A stretch of DNA of 50,597 nucleotides from Spirochaetaceae bacterium. Its GTDB lineage: Bacteria > Spirochaetota > Spirochaetia > DSM-27196 > PWMO01. The DNA lies in the NCBI GenBank assembly GCA_007693485.1, contig REDM01000181.1:1-50597 (forward strand), given 5' to 3'. Under the pieces are notes generated by a model. The model worked only from the letters and a program-made list of their open reading frames with translations. It did not search any database and was not told where the DNA came from. Both the position numbers and the translations under genes were made by a program. Positions 35,281 to 45,381 of this stretch are shown here, piece after piece; position 1 is the first letter of the stretch, and each line of letters opens with the position of its first letter.

Positions 35281-35306
35281 CCCCGGCTTCTCGGGGGTTC
35301 TATACT
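35277..35306 (+). promoter_or_regulatory. Promoter of the phoH-ybeY-corC group
   Basis: TTGACC (35277-35282), an 18-base spacer and TATACT (35301-35306), a near-consensus pair. The spacer holds a small inverted repeat, CCCCG (35281-35285) and CGGGG (35292-35296). Transcription would begin near 35313, which excludes a TTG start at 35308 and supports the one at 35329. Confidence 0.7.
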
Positions 35307-35328
35307 CTTGATACCAGAGGGAGTGCGA

Positions 35329-36285
35329 TTGAGTTACAACGCTACCGTTGTGTTGGAAAGCCTTGACGTGATGAGTGAGGTGTGCGGTGTCCACGACGCC
35401 AACCTCAAGGTATTGGAAGAGTTACTGCAAACTCCGATTCGTTCTCGCGGCAACGAGCTGTTTCTCGATGACAGCGCCGGGGAGAAGCGAGACGTTCTCG
35501 TGAGGGTCGTTACCGAACTCCAGGACCACATTCACCTTGGGCAGCCCGCATCGCCGGCACTGATCCGCGCGTTGTTCGCGTCAGTCACCGGCGGTGATGC
35601 CGCCGACATCGAGCAGCTGAAACAGGTTGCGGTGGCCATCCCGTCGTCGGGCCGTTCGGTGTTTCCGCGCAGCCACGCCCAGGCAGCATATCTGCGCGGC
35701 ATGGACGAGTACGACATGACCTTCTGCGTGGGCCCGGCGGGGACCGGCAAGACCTATCTCGCCGTTGCACACGCGCTGAGCGAGGTGCTCGCCCGCAAGA
35801 AGCGAAAGCTGGTACTGACGCGCCCGGTAGTAGAGGCGGGAGAGCGGCTCGGGTTTTTGCCGGGCGATCTTTCGCAGAAGATTAACCCCTATCTGAAACC
35901 CCTCTACGACGCTATGGAGTCGCTGGCGTCGGGAGAAACGGTTCAGCGCCTGGAAGAAAACCGGATTATCGAGATCGCTCCGCTGGCGTATATGCGTGGC
36001 CGAAGCCTCAACGACTGCTACATCATTCTGGATGAGGCGCAGAATACCACCCGGGAGCAGATGAAGATGTTTCTGACCCGAATGGGGGAGGGGTCCAAGG
36101 TGGTCATCACCGGTGACGTCACCCAGATCGATCTTCCCAACCGGAACCAGTCTGGCCTCCTTCACGCGGTTGAGTTGCTGCGCGACATTCCCGATATCTC
36201 CTTCTCGTGGTTTACGGCGCGGGACGTAGTGCGAAACCCTCTGGTGCGCAAGATCATCGACGCCTACGAGATGGGTGGGGGCTGA
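35329..36285 (+). CDS. phoH: PhoH-like ATPase
   Basis: This is a cytoplasmic PhoH-family P-loop ATPase linked to RNA metabolism; in many bacteria it lies next to ybeY. The 318 residues contain Walker A GPAGTGKT (about 137-144), Walker B YIILDEAQN, and VITGDVTQIDLP. The N-terminal region (NLKVLEELLQTPIRSRGNELFL) is the KH-like segment of the long PhoH form. The TTG start at 35329 has GAGGGAG five bases before it. YbeY follows 12 bases after the stop. Confidence 0.9.
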   Translation: MSYNATVVLESLDVMSEVCGVHDANLKVLEELLQTPIRSRGNELFLDDSAGEKRDVLVRVVTELQDHIHLGQPASPALIRALFASVTGGDAADIEQLKQVAVAIPSSGRSVFPRSHAQAAYLRGMDEYDMTFCVGPAGTGKTYLAVAHALSEVLARKKRKLVLTRPVVEAGERLGFLPGDLSQKINPYLKPLYDAMESLASGETVQRLEENRIIEIAPLAYMRGRSLNDCYIILDEAQNTTREQMKMFLTRMGEGSKVVITGDVTQIDLPNRNQSGLLHAVELLRDIPDISFSWFTARDVVRNPLVRKIIDAYEMGGG

Positions 36286-36297
36286 GCCGAGCGCAGA

Positions 36298-36759
36298 ATG
36301 AACGTAGCCGACGTGTCGATCGATGAAGGGGTGGAACCCGCCCCTGACCCAGCAAAAACCGTTTCGTTTGTTCACCGTGTGCTCGCCGAGCTCTCCATCG
36401 ACGGATGGGAGATCTCGCTGCGTTTCTGCGACGACGAACTGATTCGATCACTGAACCGCGAATACCGACACATCGATGAGCCAACCGACGTTTTGTCGTT
36501 TTCGCAGACCGAAGGTGACCCCATGGGTGGGGCCGCCGACGGTCCGGTGGTTGCCGGTGACCTCGTGATTTCGGTGGCGGCAGCCGGACGGTCCGCCGTT
36601 GAGTTTGACGTGGAGCTCGAGCAGGAACTCAAGCGGCTCATCATCCACGGCGTTCTGCATCTTGCCGGCTACGACCACAGCGATAATTCGTCCGACCAGC
36701 CGATGCTGCAACGCCAGGAAGCATTGGTAGACTCTCTCGCCGAGGAGCGGCTGCTTTGA
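36298..36759 (+). CDS. ybeY: Endoribonuclease YbeY (rRNA maturation factor)
   Basis: YbeY is a zinc RNase that acts in 16S rRNA 3'-end maturation and ribosome quality control. The 153-residue product has the zinc motif HGVLHLAGYDH with His117, His121 and His127, and the conserved RxLNxxYRxxDxPTDVLSF stretch (RSLNREYRHIDEPTDVLSF). Context phoH-ybeY-corC is a widely conserved order. The stop overlaps the next start as TTGA. Confidence 0.94.
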   Translation: MNVADVSIDEGVEPAPDPAKTVSFVHRVLAELSIDGWEISLRFCDDELIRSLNREYRHIDEPTDVLSFSQTEGDPMGGAADGPVVAGDLVISVAAAGRSAVEFDVELEQELKRLIIHGVLHLAGYDHSDNSSDQPMLQRQEALVDSLAEERLL

Positions 36760-37559
36760 AATCGTCGGGATTCTTCAAAAAAATGTTTCGTGGAGACGAC
36801 GCCTCGTCCGCAGATCCCTTCCCGGATCTCACTGCGGAGAAGCAGGCGATGATCAAGGGAGTACTGAGCCTGTCCGAGGTGACGGTCAAAGAGGTGATGG
36901 TCCCCCGCATTGACGTCAACTTCATCGGGCTCGACTTCGGTCTTGAGGAACTTATTCAGCGGGTGAGTGACGCGGGTCACTCCCGCTTTCCCGTGTACAA
37001 AGAAACCATCGACAACGTGGTTGGTATGCTCTACGCCAAGGATCTCCTGCGCTTCCTGATGAACCACGAGGAGATCAGCGTCGAGAAAATCATCCGCCGC
37101 CCCTTCTTTGTGCCCGAGAGCAAACGGCTCGATTCTCTGCTGCGGGAGATGCAGCGACGGCACGTCCACATCGCGATTGCGGTTGACGAGTACGGTGGGG
37201 TATCGGGCATCGTCTGCCTCGAAGACATCATCGAGGAGATCGTCGGAGACATTCAGGATGAGTTTGACAACGAGCGCGAAGACATCCTGGAAGTCAGCGA
37301 CAGCGTGTTTCTCTGCGATGCGCGCGTCGATATCGAAGATCTGAACGAACAGCTGGGTACTCAGATCCCCGATGAAGATTTTGACACCCTCGGAGGGTTT
37401 GTGTTCGACCTCTTCGGCAAGATTCCAACCCGGTACGAAAAGGTAAGCTTTAACAAATTTGATTTCATCATTCAGGAGATGGACGGTCACAAGATCAAGA
37501 CCGTCAAGATCGTGGCTTCAAAGGACGGAGATGGTGAGACGGCAGACAGCAGCAGCTAA
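36756..37559 (+). CDS. CorC/HlyC-type CBS-domain protein
   Basis: The 267-residue product has a short amphipathic N-terminus, two CBS domains (about 46-165; VPRIDVNFIGLDF, VDEYGGVSGIVCLEDIIEEIVGDI) and a C-terminal CorC_HlyC domain (about 180-262) that binds adenine nucleotides in relatives. The DUF21 membrane part is missing, as in CorC. It may modulate ion transport, but the exact role is unclear. Start is TTG at 36756, overlapping the ybeY stop, with GAGGAG eight bases upstream. Confidence 0.88.
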   Translation: MKSSGFFKKMFRGDDASSADPFPDLTAEKQAMIKGVLSLSEVTVKEVMVPRIDVNFIGLDFGLEELIQRVSDAGHSRFPVYKETIDNVVGMLYAKDLLRFLMNHEEISVEKIIRRPFFVPESKRLDSLLREMQRRHVHIAIAVDEYGGVSGIVCLEDIIEEIVGDIQDEFDNEREDILEVSDSVFLCDARVDIEDLNEQLGTQIPDEDFDTLGGFVFDLFGKIPTRYEKVSFNKFDFIIQEMDGHKIKTVKIVASKDGDGETADSSS

Positions 37560-39516
37560 AGTGGTTCTCTGTGCGGCGGTGCTGGCGTGTGCCGTCACCG
37601 GTGCGCTGTCGGCCCAGAACGCGCCGGCTCGCCTCCAGGCCGGCCGGACCGCGCTCGCGCGAGGCGATCACTTCGGGGCCGTCGAGCAGTTCTCCGCGGC
37701 CTTGATGGAGAATCCCGATTATTTCGAGGCGCACCTCGGTCTTGCCGAGGCCTACTACCGTCTTGACGAATACGACCAGGCGCTCGCTTCGGTCGAACGT
37801 GCGGCGCGGTTGCGTCGTGACAACGTAGAACTCCTGAATCTTGAGGCCCGTGTGCAGATTGGTCTGGGTAATCCCGCGGCTGCGGGGCGAATTTTCGACC
37901 GAATCCTCGAACGGGAGCGGTTTAACGTTGACGCGCTGCTTGGACGCGCCGAGCTCGCGGTGGCGCAGGGGCGTACCGATGAAGCGGCACGCCGGTACGA
38001 TGAGGCGATCCGCCTTGCGCCCACCGAGCGGCGAGCGCTGCTGGCGCTCGCGGTGTTGTACGATCACCTCGGTGAACCCGACCGCGCCGGGGATTATATC
38101 CGACTCGCGGTGCGCCATCATCCCGAGCACGCCGTGGTACATCTTCTCGCCGCCGAACACTATCTGCAGGCGCATCGCCTTGCCGATGCCGACAGGCACA
38201 TCCGCACCGCTCTCAACATCGACGCAAATCTGGTGGACGCGCTCTTTCTCTCGGCTCACCTTTCGCTCATCCGCGCCGACTACGACGGGGTGCTTGCTAC
38301 CGTCGAGCGGATGATCGGGCTCGATCGCGGCGACGCGCGGGCGTGGTATCTGCGCGGGGTCGCTCTGGGGGAAACCGGAAACCTCGATGAGGCGCTGCAC
38401 AGTTTTCGGCGCGCTCTTACCGTTCGTCCCGACGAAGAGATTCCGCGGATGGCGGCCGAACAGCTCCTGCTCGAGCAAACTGACGCGGAGGATCAGCGGC
38501 GCGTGGAGTTTGCGCGTCATCACGCCTCCCGGGCGCGGGCGTTTGCGGATCGAAACCTCTTCGCGCGCGCGCTGGCTTCCTATCGGCGATCGCTTCAGCT
38601 CAACCCGTACGATCGTGCGGCGCGCCTCGCCTATGCGGACCTGTATCGTCTTCGCGGCTTTGAAGCGCGCTACCTGCAGGAACTGCGCGTAGTGGATTCT
38701 CTGGTTGGCGCGGACCGGGCGCTTCGCGACCGGATCGAAGCCTTCGAATCCGCCCTGGCTGACAGCGTATCGGTCATGTGGCGAATAAACCAGTTTGATC
38801 TACCCCGCGAACGCACGCGGATCGACCTCTTCTTCGCCGAGCGTCCGGCCACCTCAGAGTATCCGCAGTCCGACTCCTTCCTCGCCCTCGAACTCCAGAA
38901 CGAGCTGCTCGCCTTCGAGATGGTCGACGTTCCGCGCGCCCCCGAGCGCTTCGACAGTTTTGCGCAGGCGTACCGCATCGCACGATCGGCCCACACCGAC
39001 TATTTTGCCGTGGTCGAGTTCACCCAGGCTGGAAGGTCGTTCTCGGTTGACGTAACCCTCTTCGTGGGACGGACGGGCACCGAAATCAGACGATACCGCG
39101 CTTCGCGCACCGGAAACGACCGAATCCACCGGGCGCTTTCGGCGGTTGCCGGGCAGATGGCGGCTACCATCCCGCTGCGCGGATCGATCGTGAGCCGCGA
39201 TGCCGACCGTGTTCTGGTCAACATCGGCTCGCTGCACGGGATCTCCAGCGGCGATGAACTGGAGATCGTGCAACGCGGCGCACTGATCCTCAGAAGCGAC
39301 CAGCCCGGATACAGCTTCGCCGCAGGGGATGTTCTCGGCACCTACCGGGTTACGCGAGTAGACGACCTCGTCTCAGAAGGCAGTGTAACCAATCGGACCG
39401 TTTTTGATTTTATCAACGTCGGAGATGAAGTGATCCGTCCAGCCGAAGGAAACGGTGCTGTGGTGGACGCTGGGCTCTTTCCACCGATCTATCGCCGAAT
39501 TCGCGGAATTAGATAA
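37531..39516 (+). CDS. Exported TPR protein with CsgG/FlgT-like C-terminal domains
   Basis: The 661-residue product has a signal peptide (about 10-27, ALSAQN), then about ten TPR-type helical pairs (about 30-400; for example AHLGLAEAYYRLDEYDQALASVERAARL), and then beta-rich parts. The stretch about 440-560 (ELQNELLAFEMVDVPRAPERF, YFAVVEFTQAGRSFSVDVTLF) resembles CsgG/TolB-N-like lipoprotein domains. The last 100 residues (VLVNIGSLHGISSGDELEIVQRG...VGDEVI) resemble the FlgT C-terminal fold. Those two domain calls rest on motif style only. ATG at 37531 overlaps corC by 29 bases; a GTG three bases later is an equal choice. Confidence 0.75.
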   Translation: MVRRQTAAAKVVLCAAVLACAVTGALSAQNAPARLQAGRTALARGDHFGAVEQFSAALMENPDYFEAHLGLAEAYYRLDEYDQALASVERAARLRRDNVELLNLEARVQIGLGNPAAAGRIFDRILERERFNVDALLGRAELAVAQGRTDEAARRYDEAIRLAPTERRALLALAVLYDHLGEPDRAGDYIRLAVRHHPEHAVVHLLAAEHYLQAHRLADADRHIRTALNIDANLVDALFLSAHLSLIRADYDGVLATVERMIGLDRGDARAWYLRGVALGETGNLDEALHSFRRALTVRPDEEIPRMAAEQLLLEQTDAEDQRRVEFARHHASRARAFADRNLFARALASYRRSLQLNPYDRAARLAYADLYRLRGFEARYLQELRVVDSLVGADRALRDRIEAFESALADSVSVMWRINQFDLPRERTRIDLFFAERPATSEYPQSDSFLALELQNELLAFEMVDVPRAPERFDSFAQAYRIARSAHTDYFAVVEFTQAGRSFSVDVTLFVGRTGTEIRRYRASRTGNDRIHRALSAVAGQMAATIPLRGSIVSRDADRVLVNIGSLHGISSGDELEIVQRGALILRSDQPGYSFAAGDVLGTYRVTRVDDLVSEGSVTNRTVFDFINVGDEVIRPAEGNGAVVDAGLFPPIYRRIRGIR

Positions 39517-39532
39517 AATAATACCGAAACGG

Positions 39533-39561
39533 TTGACATAATCGCTTCGTATGAGTACAGT
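39533..39561 (+). promoter_or_regulatory. Strong promoter of gap-pgk-tpiA
   Basis: A perfect -35 TTGACA (39533-39538), a 17-base spacer and TACAGT (39556-39561). The leader of about 42 bases ends with GGAGGAAT before the ATG at 39610. This is the closest match to the sigma70 consensus in the window. Confidence 0.8.
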
Positions 39562-39573
39562 TGCACGAAATAG

Positions 39574-40614
<1,041 letters not shown>

Positions 40615-40623
40615 GGAGGCGAC

Positions 40624-41805
40624 ATGCCCGTTCGAACGATACGTGAAGCGGACCTCACCAACAAACGCGTTCTGGTCCGCGTCGATTTCAACGTCCCCCT
40701 GAAAGAGGGGACGGTAACCGACGACACCCGTATCCGTGCAGCCCTGCCGACACTCCGGCACATCCTCGATCAGGAGGGCGCATCGCTCATTCTGATGAGT
40801 CACCTCGGGCGCCCGAAAGAGGGGCCCGAGCCGGAGTTCAGCCTGAAGCCGGTCGCGGAGCGACTATCGGAGCTGATTGGAAAGCCGGTCAAAACGGCCG
40901 ACGATTGCATTGGGTCCGTGGCCGAAGATGCGGTGGCAAAGCTGAGCGCGGGAGAGATTCTGCTGCTGGAGAACGTGCGGTTTCACAAGGCCGAGACCAA
41001 GAACGACCCGGATTTTGCCGCAAAACTGGCGAAACTCGGTGATGTCTACGTAAACGACGCCTTTGGTTCGGCCCATCGCGCCCACGCCTCCACGGAAGGG
41101 CTCGCGCACCTACTGCCCTCGTTTGCCGGCTTTCTGCTGGAAAAGGAAGTTGCGTTCTTCGAGCCGGTGCTCAAGAGTCCCGCAAAGCCCTTTGTGGCGA
41201 TTGTCGGTGGGGCGAAGGTCTCGAGCAAGATCGCGGTACTCGAGTCACTGCTGCCCAACTGCAGTACGCTGGTGATTGGCGGCGGAATGTCCTACACCTT
41301 TCTCAAGGCACAGGGGCACGCCATCGGCAACTCGCTGGTGGAGGATGACTTTATCGACACGGCCAAGTCTCTGCTCGCGAAAGCGAACGAGGGAGGCGTC
41401 TCGGTGGTGCTTCCCATTGATCACACCGTGGCATCGGAGTTCAGCGAGACCGCCACTCCGGAGTCCGTTGACTCGGTTGACATCCCCGCAGGAAAGATTG
41501 GCCTGGATATCGGGCCCAAGAGTATCGACGCGCTTCGCCCGATCATCGCCGGGGCCAAGACGGTTCTCTGGAACGGTCCCATGGGCGTGTTTGAGTTTGA
41601 CAACTTTGCCAAGGGCACCCTCGAAGTGGCACGCATGGTTGCCGAGTGTTCGGGAACCACCATCGTGGGCGGCGGTGACTCGGTAGCGGCCGCCAACAAG
41701 TTTGGCGTAGCCGACCGGATTGACCACGTATCAACCGGCGGGGGCGCATCGCTTGAGTTCCTGGAAGGCAAGGTGCTTCCCGGGATCAAGGCGCTCGAGG
41801 CGTAG
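40624..41805 (+). CDS. pgk: Phosphoglycerate kinase
   Basis: Pgk transfers phosphate from 1,3-bisphosphoglycerate to ADP. The 393 residues show [12 protein letters not shown] near residue 15, [44 protein letters not shown] and the C-terminal GGGDSVAA and [15 protein letters not shown] motifs. AAGGAGG precedes the ATG. It lies between gap and tpiA, the usual glycolytic order. Confidence 0.98.
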   Translation: MPVRTIREADLTNKRVLVRVDFNVPLKEGTVTDDTRIRAALPTLRHILDQEGASLILMSHLGRPKEGPEPEFSLKPVAERLSELIGKPVKTADDCIGSVAEDAVAKLSAGEILLLENVRFHKAETKNDPDFAAKLAKLGDVYVNDAFGSAHRAHASTEGLAHLLPSFAGFLLEKEVAFFEPVLKSPAKPFVAIVGGAKVSSKIAVLESLLPNCSTLVIGGGMSYTFLKAQGHAIGNSLVEDDFIDTAKSLLAKANEGGVSVVLPIDHTVASEFSETATPESVDSVDIPAGKIGLDIGPKSIDALRPIIAGAKTVLWNGPMGVFEFDNFAKGTLEVARMVAECSGTTIVGGGDSVAAANKFGVADRIDHVSTGGGASLEFLEGKVLPGIKALEA

Positions 41806-41818
41806 GAGAGATTACGAC

Positions 41819-42574
41819 ATGAGAACACCGTACATCGCGGGAAACTGGAAGATGCACAAAACGATCGGCGAGGCGGAAGCGCTCGCCGGTCAACTCCGTT
41901 CGGCCGTCGCGAACACGGCGCATACCGTCATGGTGGCACCGCCGTTCACCGCGCTGCAGGCGGTTGGAGCTGTACTCAAGGGCTCCAACATCAAGCTTGG
42001 CGCGCAGAACATGGCAGCCGAAGAGGCTGGCGCACACACCGGCGAAATCTCAGTTCTGATGCTGAAGGATCTCGGCGTTGAAGCGGTGATTCTCGGTCAT
42101 TCGGAACGACGCCACACCTACGGTGAGAACAACGCGCTGATCAACGCAAAGGTGAAGCTGGCGATTCAGCACGGGCTGACGGCAATTCTCTGCGTTGGGG
42201 AGACCCTCGAAGAGCGGGAGGCCGGGCGCGTGAACGCCGTTGTGGAAGAGCAGCTCGAGTTGGGGCTCGACGGGGTGTCGGAAGGGCAGCTTGGGCAGGT
42301 GGTGATCGCGTACGAGCCGGTCTGGGCGATCGGCACCGGCAAAACTGCGACACCCGAAGACGCGGATGCGGTGCATCAGATCATTCGCAGTCGCCTCGCG
42401 GGACTCTATTCGCAGGCCGCGGCAGATGCTATGGTGATTCAGTACGGCGGCTCGGTAAAACCGGACAATGCATCCGGTCTTATGGCCAAGCCAAACATCG
42501 ACGGCGCGCTCGTTGGAGGCGCTTCGCTGACGGTAGAACAGTTTCTCCCCATCGTTCAGTACGACAAGGGGTAA
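41819..42574 (+). CDS. tpiA: Triose-phosphate isomerase
   Basis: TpiA interconverts dihydroxyacetone phosphate and glyceraldehyde 3-phosphate. The 251-residue product has NWKMHKT (Lys at the active site), GHSERRHTYGE with the catalytic His, AYEPVWAIGTGK with the catalytic Glu, and the phosphate loop YGGSVKPDN. AGGAGAG lies before the ATG at 41819, 13 bases after pgk; the frame is open upstream only as overlap with pgk. Confidence 0.97.
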   Translation: MRTPYIAGNWKMHKTIGEAEALAGQLRSAVANTAHTVMVAPPFTALQAVGAVLKGSNIKLGAQNMAAEEAGAHTGEISVLMLKDLGVEAVILGHSERRHTYGENNALINAKVKLAIQHGLTAILCVGETLEEREAGRVNAVVEEQLELGLDGVSEGQLGQVVIAYEPVWAIGTGKTATPEDADAVHQIIRSRLAGLYSQAAADAMVIQYGGSVKPDNASGLMAKPNIDGALVGGASLTVEQFLPIVQYDKG

Positions 42575-42586
42575 GAGGGAGTACGC

Positions 42587-42979
42587 ATGGGTTTGTTGAG
42601 CATTCTGCTTCTCATCTTGTTTATCATCACTGCATTGCTCCTGGTGGCAATTGTCATGATTCAGGATGAAGGCGGCGAGGGATTGGGCGGAATATTCGGT
42701 GGAGGGAACTCGAACCAGGTCGGAAATCGATCGGGGAACATTCTCACAAAAACCACGTCGATTCTTGGCACGATCTTCCTGTTGAGTTCGTTTGGACTGG
42801 CTTGGATGAGTCGGACTGCCGACACCGGAAACGTGGAGGCTGCTGCACGCCGGTTGCAAACGGGACAGACCACCGAATGGTGGCGTACCGATGACGCGCC
42901 AGAGCGGGATCTTGGCCTGCCCGGTGAGAACGGCCTCCTCGTCGATCCCAACGGTGGCGATAACGGGTCGGGCGACTGA
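42587..42979 (+). CDS. secG: Preprotein translocase subunit SecG
   Basis: SecG is a small membrane subunit of the Sec translocon. The 130-residue product has two membrane helices (about 2-24 and 54-75) joined by the family loop QDEGGEGLGGIFGGG. The cytoplasmic tail (after residue 80) is longer than usual, acidic and glycine-rich, ending with NGGDNGSGD. It follows tpiA by 12 bases, an arrangement seen in many bacteria (tpiA-secG). Confidence 0.93.
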   Translation: MGLLSILLLILFIITALLLVAIVMIQDEGGEGLGGIFGGGNSNQVGNRSGNILTKTTSILGTIFLLSSFGLAWMSRTADTGNVEAAARRLQTGQTTEWWRTDDAPERDLGLPGENGLLVDPNGGDNGSGD

Positions 42980-43012
42980 CCCGACGTGAAGGGCGGCTGA
43001 AAGAAGTCAGAT

Positions 43013-43423
43013 ATGCGGATCGCGCTGGTTTTTTTTCCCGGTAAGAACCGGAACCGAATTGTCTCAACGTGCAAGTCGCTTGCTGCGGGGATAGAGTCAC
43101 AGGGGCACAGCGTCGATCTGATCGATGGCTCCCGGGACGTCAACACCAAGCTGTCGATCTACCAGTATATCGTTGTTGGTACCGAGCAGACCTCGCTCTT
43201 TGGCGGGAAGGTGTCCCCGAAGGTTTCTGAGTTCCTCAAGAGCGCCGGCATGGTCACCGGGAAAAAGTGCTTCGCGTTTGTTCTGCGGAAACCAATCGGT
43301 GCCCCAAAGGCGCTTGCAAGACTCATGAAGACCATGGAAGCCGAAGGGATGTTTCTGCGCGAGCAGGCGGTTATCTCTTCACCGGGAGAGGCGGAAGCGT
43401 TCGGAAAGCGGCTCCAGATCTGA
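43013..43423 (+). CDS. Flavodoxin-like fold protein
   Basis: The 136-residue product has the flavodoxin-like alternation: MRIALVFFPGKNRNRIVSTC at the start, where the FMN phosphate loop lies in flavodoxins, then LIDGSRD, IVVGTEQTSLFGGKVSP and CFAFVLRKPIG. The first loop lacks the usual T/S-x-T-G-x-T pattern, so FMN binding is uncertain. GAAAGAAG stands upstream of the ATG. It lies 33 bases after secG and 21 bases before a J-domain gene. Function unknown. Confidence 0.72.
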   Translation: MRIALVFFPGKNRNRIVSTCKSLAAGIESQGHSVDLIDGSRDVNTKLSIYQYIVVGTEQTSLFGGKVSPKVSEFLKSAGMVTGKKCFAFVLRKPIGAPKALARLMKTMEAEGMFLREQAVISSPGEAEAFGKRLQI

Positions 43424-43444
43424 TTCAACATCGAGTGCAGTGGT

Positions 43445-44242
43445 TTGGATACGTACTACGACCTTCTACAAGTACCGGTCTCGTGTTCCCCCGAAGAGCT
43501 CAAACGTGCCTTCCGCCGGCGAGCCAAGGAGCTTCACCCCGACGTAACAACCGCAGCGGCCAGCGTAGAGATGACGCGGCTGCTCATCCAGGCGTATCGC
43601 ACCCTCAGCGACCCGATTCTTCGAGAAGATTATGATCGGCGACACGCGCTGTTTGCCGATCCGCATCGGTTTGATTACCGGGAGTTTCTTCGAGCGCGCA
43701 CGTCCGACCTGAACAGTCAGGCAAAGCTCATTTTCTACGATCTTCTGCACAACAACGCCGATGCCGCGGTCGAGCTGTACCGCGAACTGGTTCGATCTGC
43801 GGGGTTCAATCTTCGGTTGCATATGGATCGCGAAGACTTCATGGATTGCGCGTTCCTGCTCGCCGAGGAGTACGACAAACGCGGTGATCTGGAAGGTGCC
43901 TTCGATTTGCTGGTCTGGATCGTTGAGTACGAGCGGGAACGCCCATATTTCCGTCACTTCTTTGACGAGGTGACGGCTCGCCTGCGCGCCATTGTCTGTT
44001 TTCGGATGCCGCCCGAGTTAGATCGCGAAACCGTGCTTGAGCGGCTGGAGACGGTGATTCGACTCGACTTCTCGCGCAAGGAGACCGCGTTCTTTCTGAA
44101 AAAGGCTGCTGAGCTTCATCTGGAAAACGGTGACGTCGATGCTGCCGAGCGCTGTCTCGTGCGGGGGCTGGAGCTCGACGAAAAACTGAGTGGGTACAAG
44201 AAGCTGCAGGACAAGATCGCGCGGTACGCGTGCGTGCAGTGA
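43445..44242 (+). CDS. J-domain protein
   Basis: The 265-residue product starts with a J domain (about 2-67; TYYDLLQVPVSCSPEELKRAF, HPD motif at about 32-34, YRTLSDPILREDYDRRH), which stimulates Hsp70 ATPase. The rest is a helical solenoid without the Gly/Phe or zinc regions of DnaJ, so it is a specialised J protein with unknown client. The start is TTG at 43445 without a good ribosome site; the J domain begins right after it, which supports the choice. Confidence 0.82.
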   Translation: MDTYYDLLQVPVSCSPEELKRAFRRRAKELHPDVTTAAASVEMTRLLIQAYRTLSDPILREDYDRRHALFADPHRFDYREFLRARTSDLNSQAKLIFYDLLHNNADAAVELYRELVRSAGFNLRLHMDREDFMDCAFLLAEEYDKRGDLEGAFDLLVWIVEYERERPYFRHFFDEVTARLRAIVCFRMPPELDRETVLERLETVIRLDFSRKETAFFLKKAAELHLENGDVDAAERCLVRGLELDEKLSGYKKLQDKIARYACVQ

Positions 44243-44267
44243 TTTTCTCCGCGCTGTGTGGTATCAT
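44239..44267 (+). promoter_or_regulatory. Candidate promoter of the SurA-like gene
   Basis: A weak -35 GTGATT (44239-44244), 17 bases and an extended -10 TGG-TATCAT (44259-44267). The leader would be about 34 bases, with AAGGTG before the ATG. Confidence 0.5.
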
Positions 44268-44307
44268 GGCGTCAGAGAGTGAAACGGAAACCAAGGTGTA
44301 TTGATTT

Positions 44308-45381
44308 ATGAACAAAAGAAATGCCGGAGAATTCCAACGAGTGACGGTTCGAATTGCCGCGGTTGTCGCCGTGCTGCTGAGTGGGGTGGCGAGCGCTTCG
44401 GGTCAAATACTTGATCAACCGGTGGCTGTCGTTCGATTGACGGAGACCGTGAACATCGGGCAGCGCGAGCTTCGCCAGCAGGCGCGGGTCATTGAGTCAC
44501 AGATGGGGCGCGAGCTCAATCTGGAAAACCGCAAAGAGCTCCTGGACGCTCAGATTGCCGAGGTCCTCATCAAACAGGCGGCGGCTCGTGCAAACATCAG
44601 GGTTACCGAAAGCGAGTTGAATCAAGCGATCGCTTCGCAGCGTCAGAGCATCGGACAGCCGGTGACCGACGAACAGTTCCGCAACATCATCCGACAACAG
44701 ACGGGTCTTGGCTGGGATGAATACCGCAGCGAGATTCGGAACAGGCTGCTTCAGGAACGGTTTGTAGTCGAGCAAAAGCGAGCCTTGTTTGACTCAGTTC
44801 CGCCCCCAACGGAGCAGCAGATTCGCGACTTCTACGACGATAACGCAACGGAGTTCACCAACCCCACCATGGCCCGCTTTCGCCACGTCTTTGTCGACAC
44901 GCGAAACGCGACGGCAGAGCAGCGGACCGAACGGCGGCGACTTGCCGATGAGTTGCTTCGCTCGGTGCGAAACGGAAATAAAACCTTCGATCAACTGATC
45001 GCCGAAGCGGATGATGATCCTCGTTTTTCCGGCGGCGACTTTGGATTTCTGATTCGCCAGGAGTCGCAGCAGAGTCAGTTGCTGGGACGTCCCTTTGTTG
45101 ACGCCGTGTTCCAGATTGAAGAAGGCAGCATCGGCCGGGAAGTGATTGAATCAAACGTTGGGTTTCACGTGGTGCAGGTGACCAACCGACGTTCTGCCCG
45201 GATTCTGGGACTGACCGATCCAATTTTTCCCGGACAGAGCGTTACCGTCCGTGACCAGATCCGAAACCACCTGACCAACGTCAACCAGCAGCGGGTGTTC
45301 CAGCGGGCGGTAAACGAGGTGGTCTCTGAGCTGCGCAGCGAAGCGGACATCAGGCTCTTTGAGCAGAATCTCAACTGGTAG
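44308..45381 (+). CDS. SurA-like periplasmic peptidyl-prolyl isomerase
   Basis: This is a chaperone for outer-membrane proteins in the periplasm. The 357-residue product has a signal peptide (about 14-33, ASASGQ), an N-terminal SurA-like helical region (about 36-165; NRKELLDAQIAEVLIKQAAA) and one parvulin (PpiC) domain (about 185-292; ARFRHVFVDTRNA, DPRFSGGDFGFL, ESNVGFHVVQVTNRRS), then C-terminal helices. Classical SurA has two parvulin domains; here I see one. AAGGTG stands nine bases before the ATG. Confidence 0.86.
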   Translation: MNKRNAGEFQRVTVRIAAVVAVLLSGVASASGQILDQPVAVVRLTETVNIGQRELRQQARVIESQMGRELNLENRKELLDAQIAEVLIKQAAARANIRVTESELNQAIASQRQSIGQPVTDEQFRNIIRQQTGLGWDEYRSEIRNRLLQERFVVEQKRALFDSVPPPTEQQIRDFYDDNATEFTNPTMARFRHVFVDTRNATAEQRTERRRLADELLRSVRNGNKTFDQLIAEADDDPRFSGGDFGFLIRQESQQSQLLGRPFVDAVFQIEEGSIGREVIESNVGFHVVQVTNRRSARILGLTDPIFPGQSVTVRDQIRNHLTNVNQQRVFQRAVNEVVSELRSEADIRLFEQNLNW

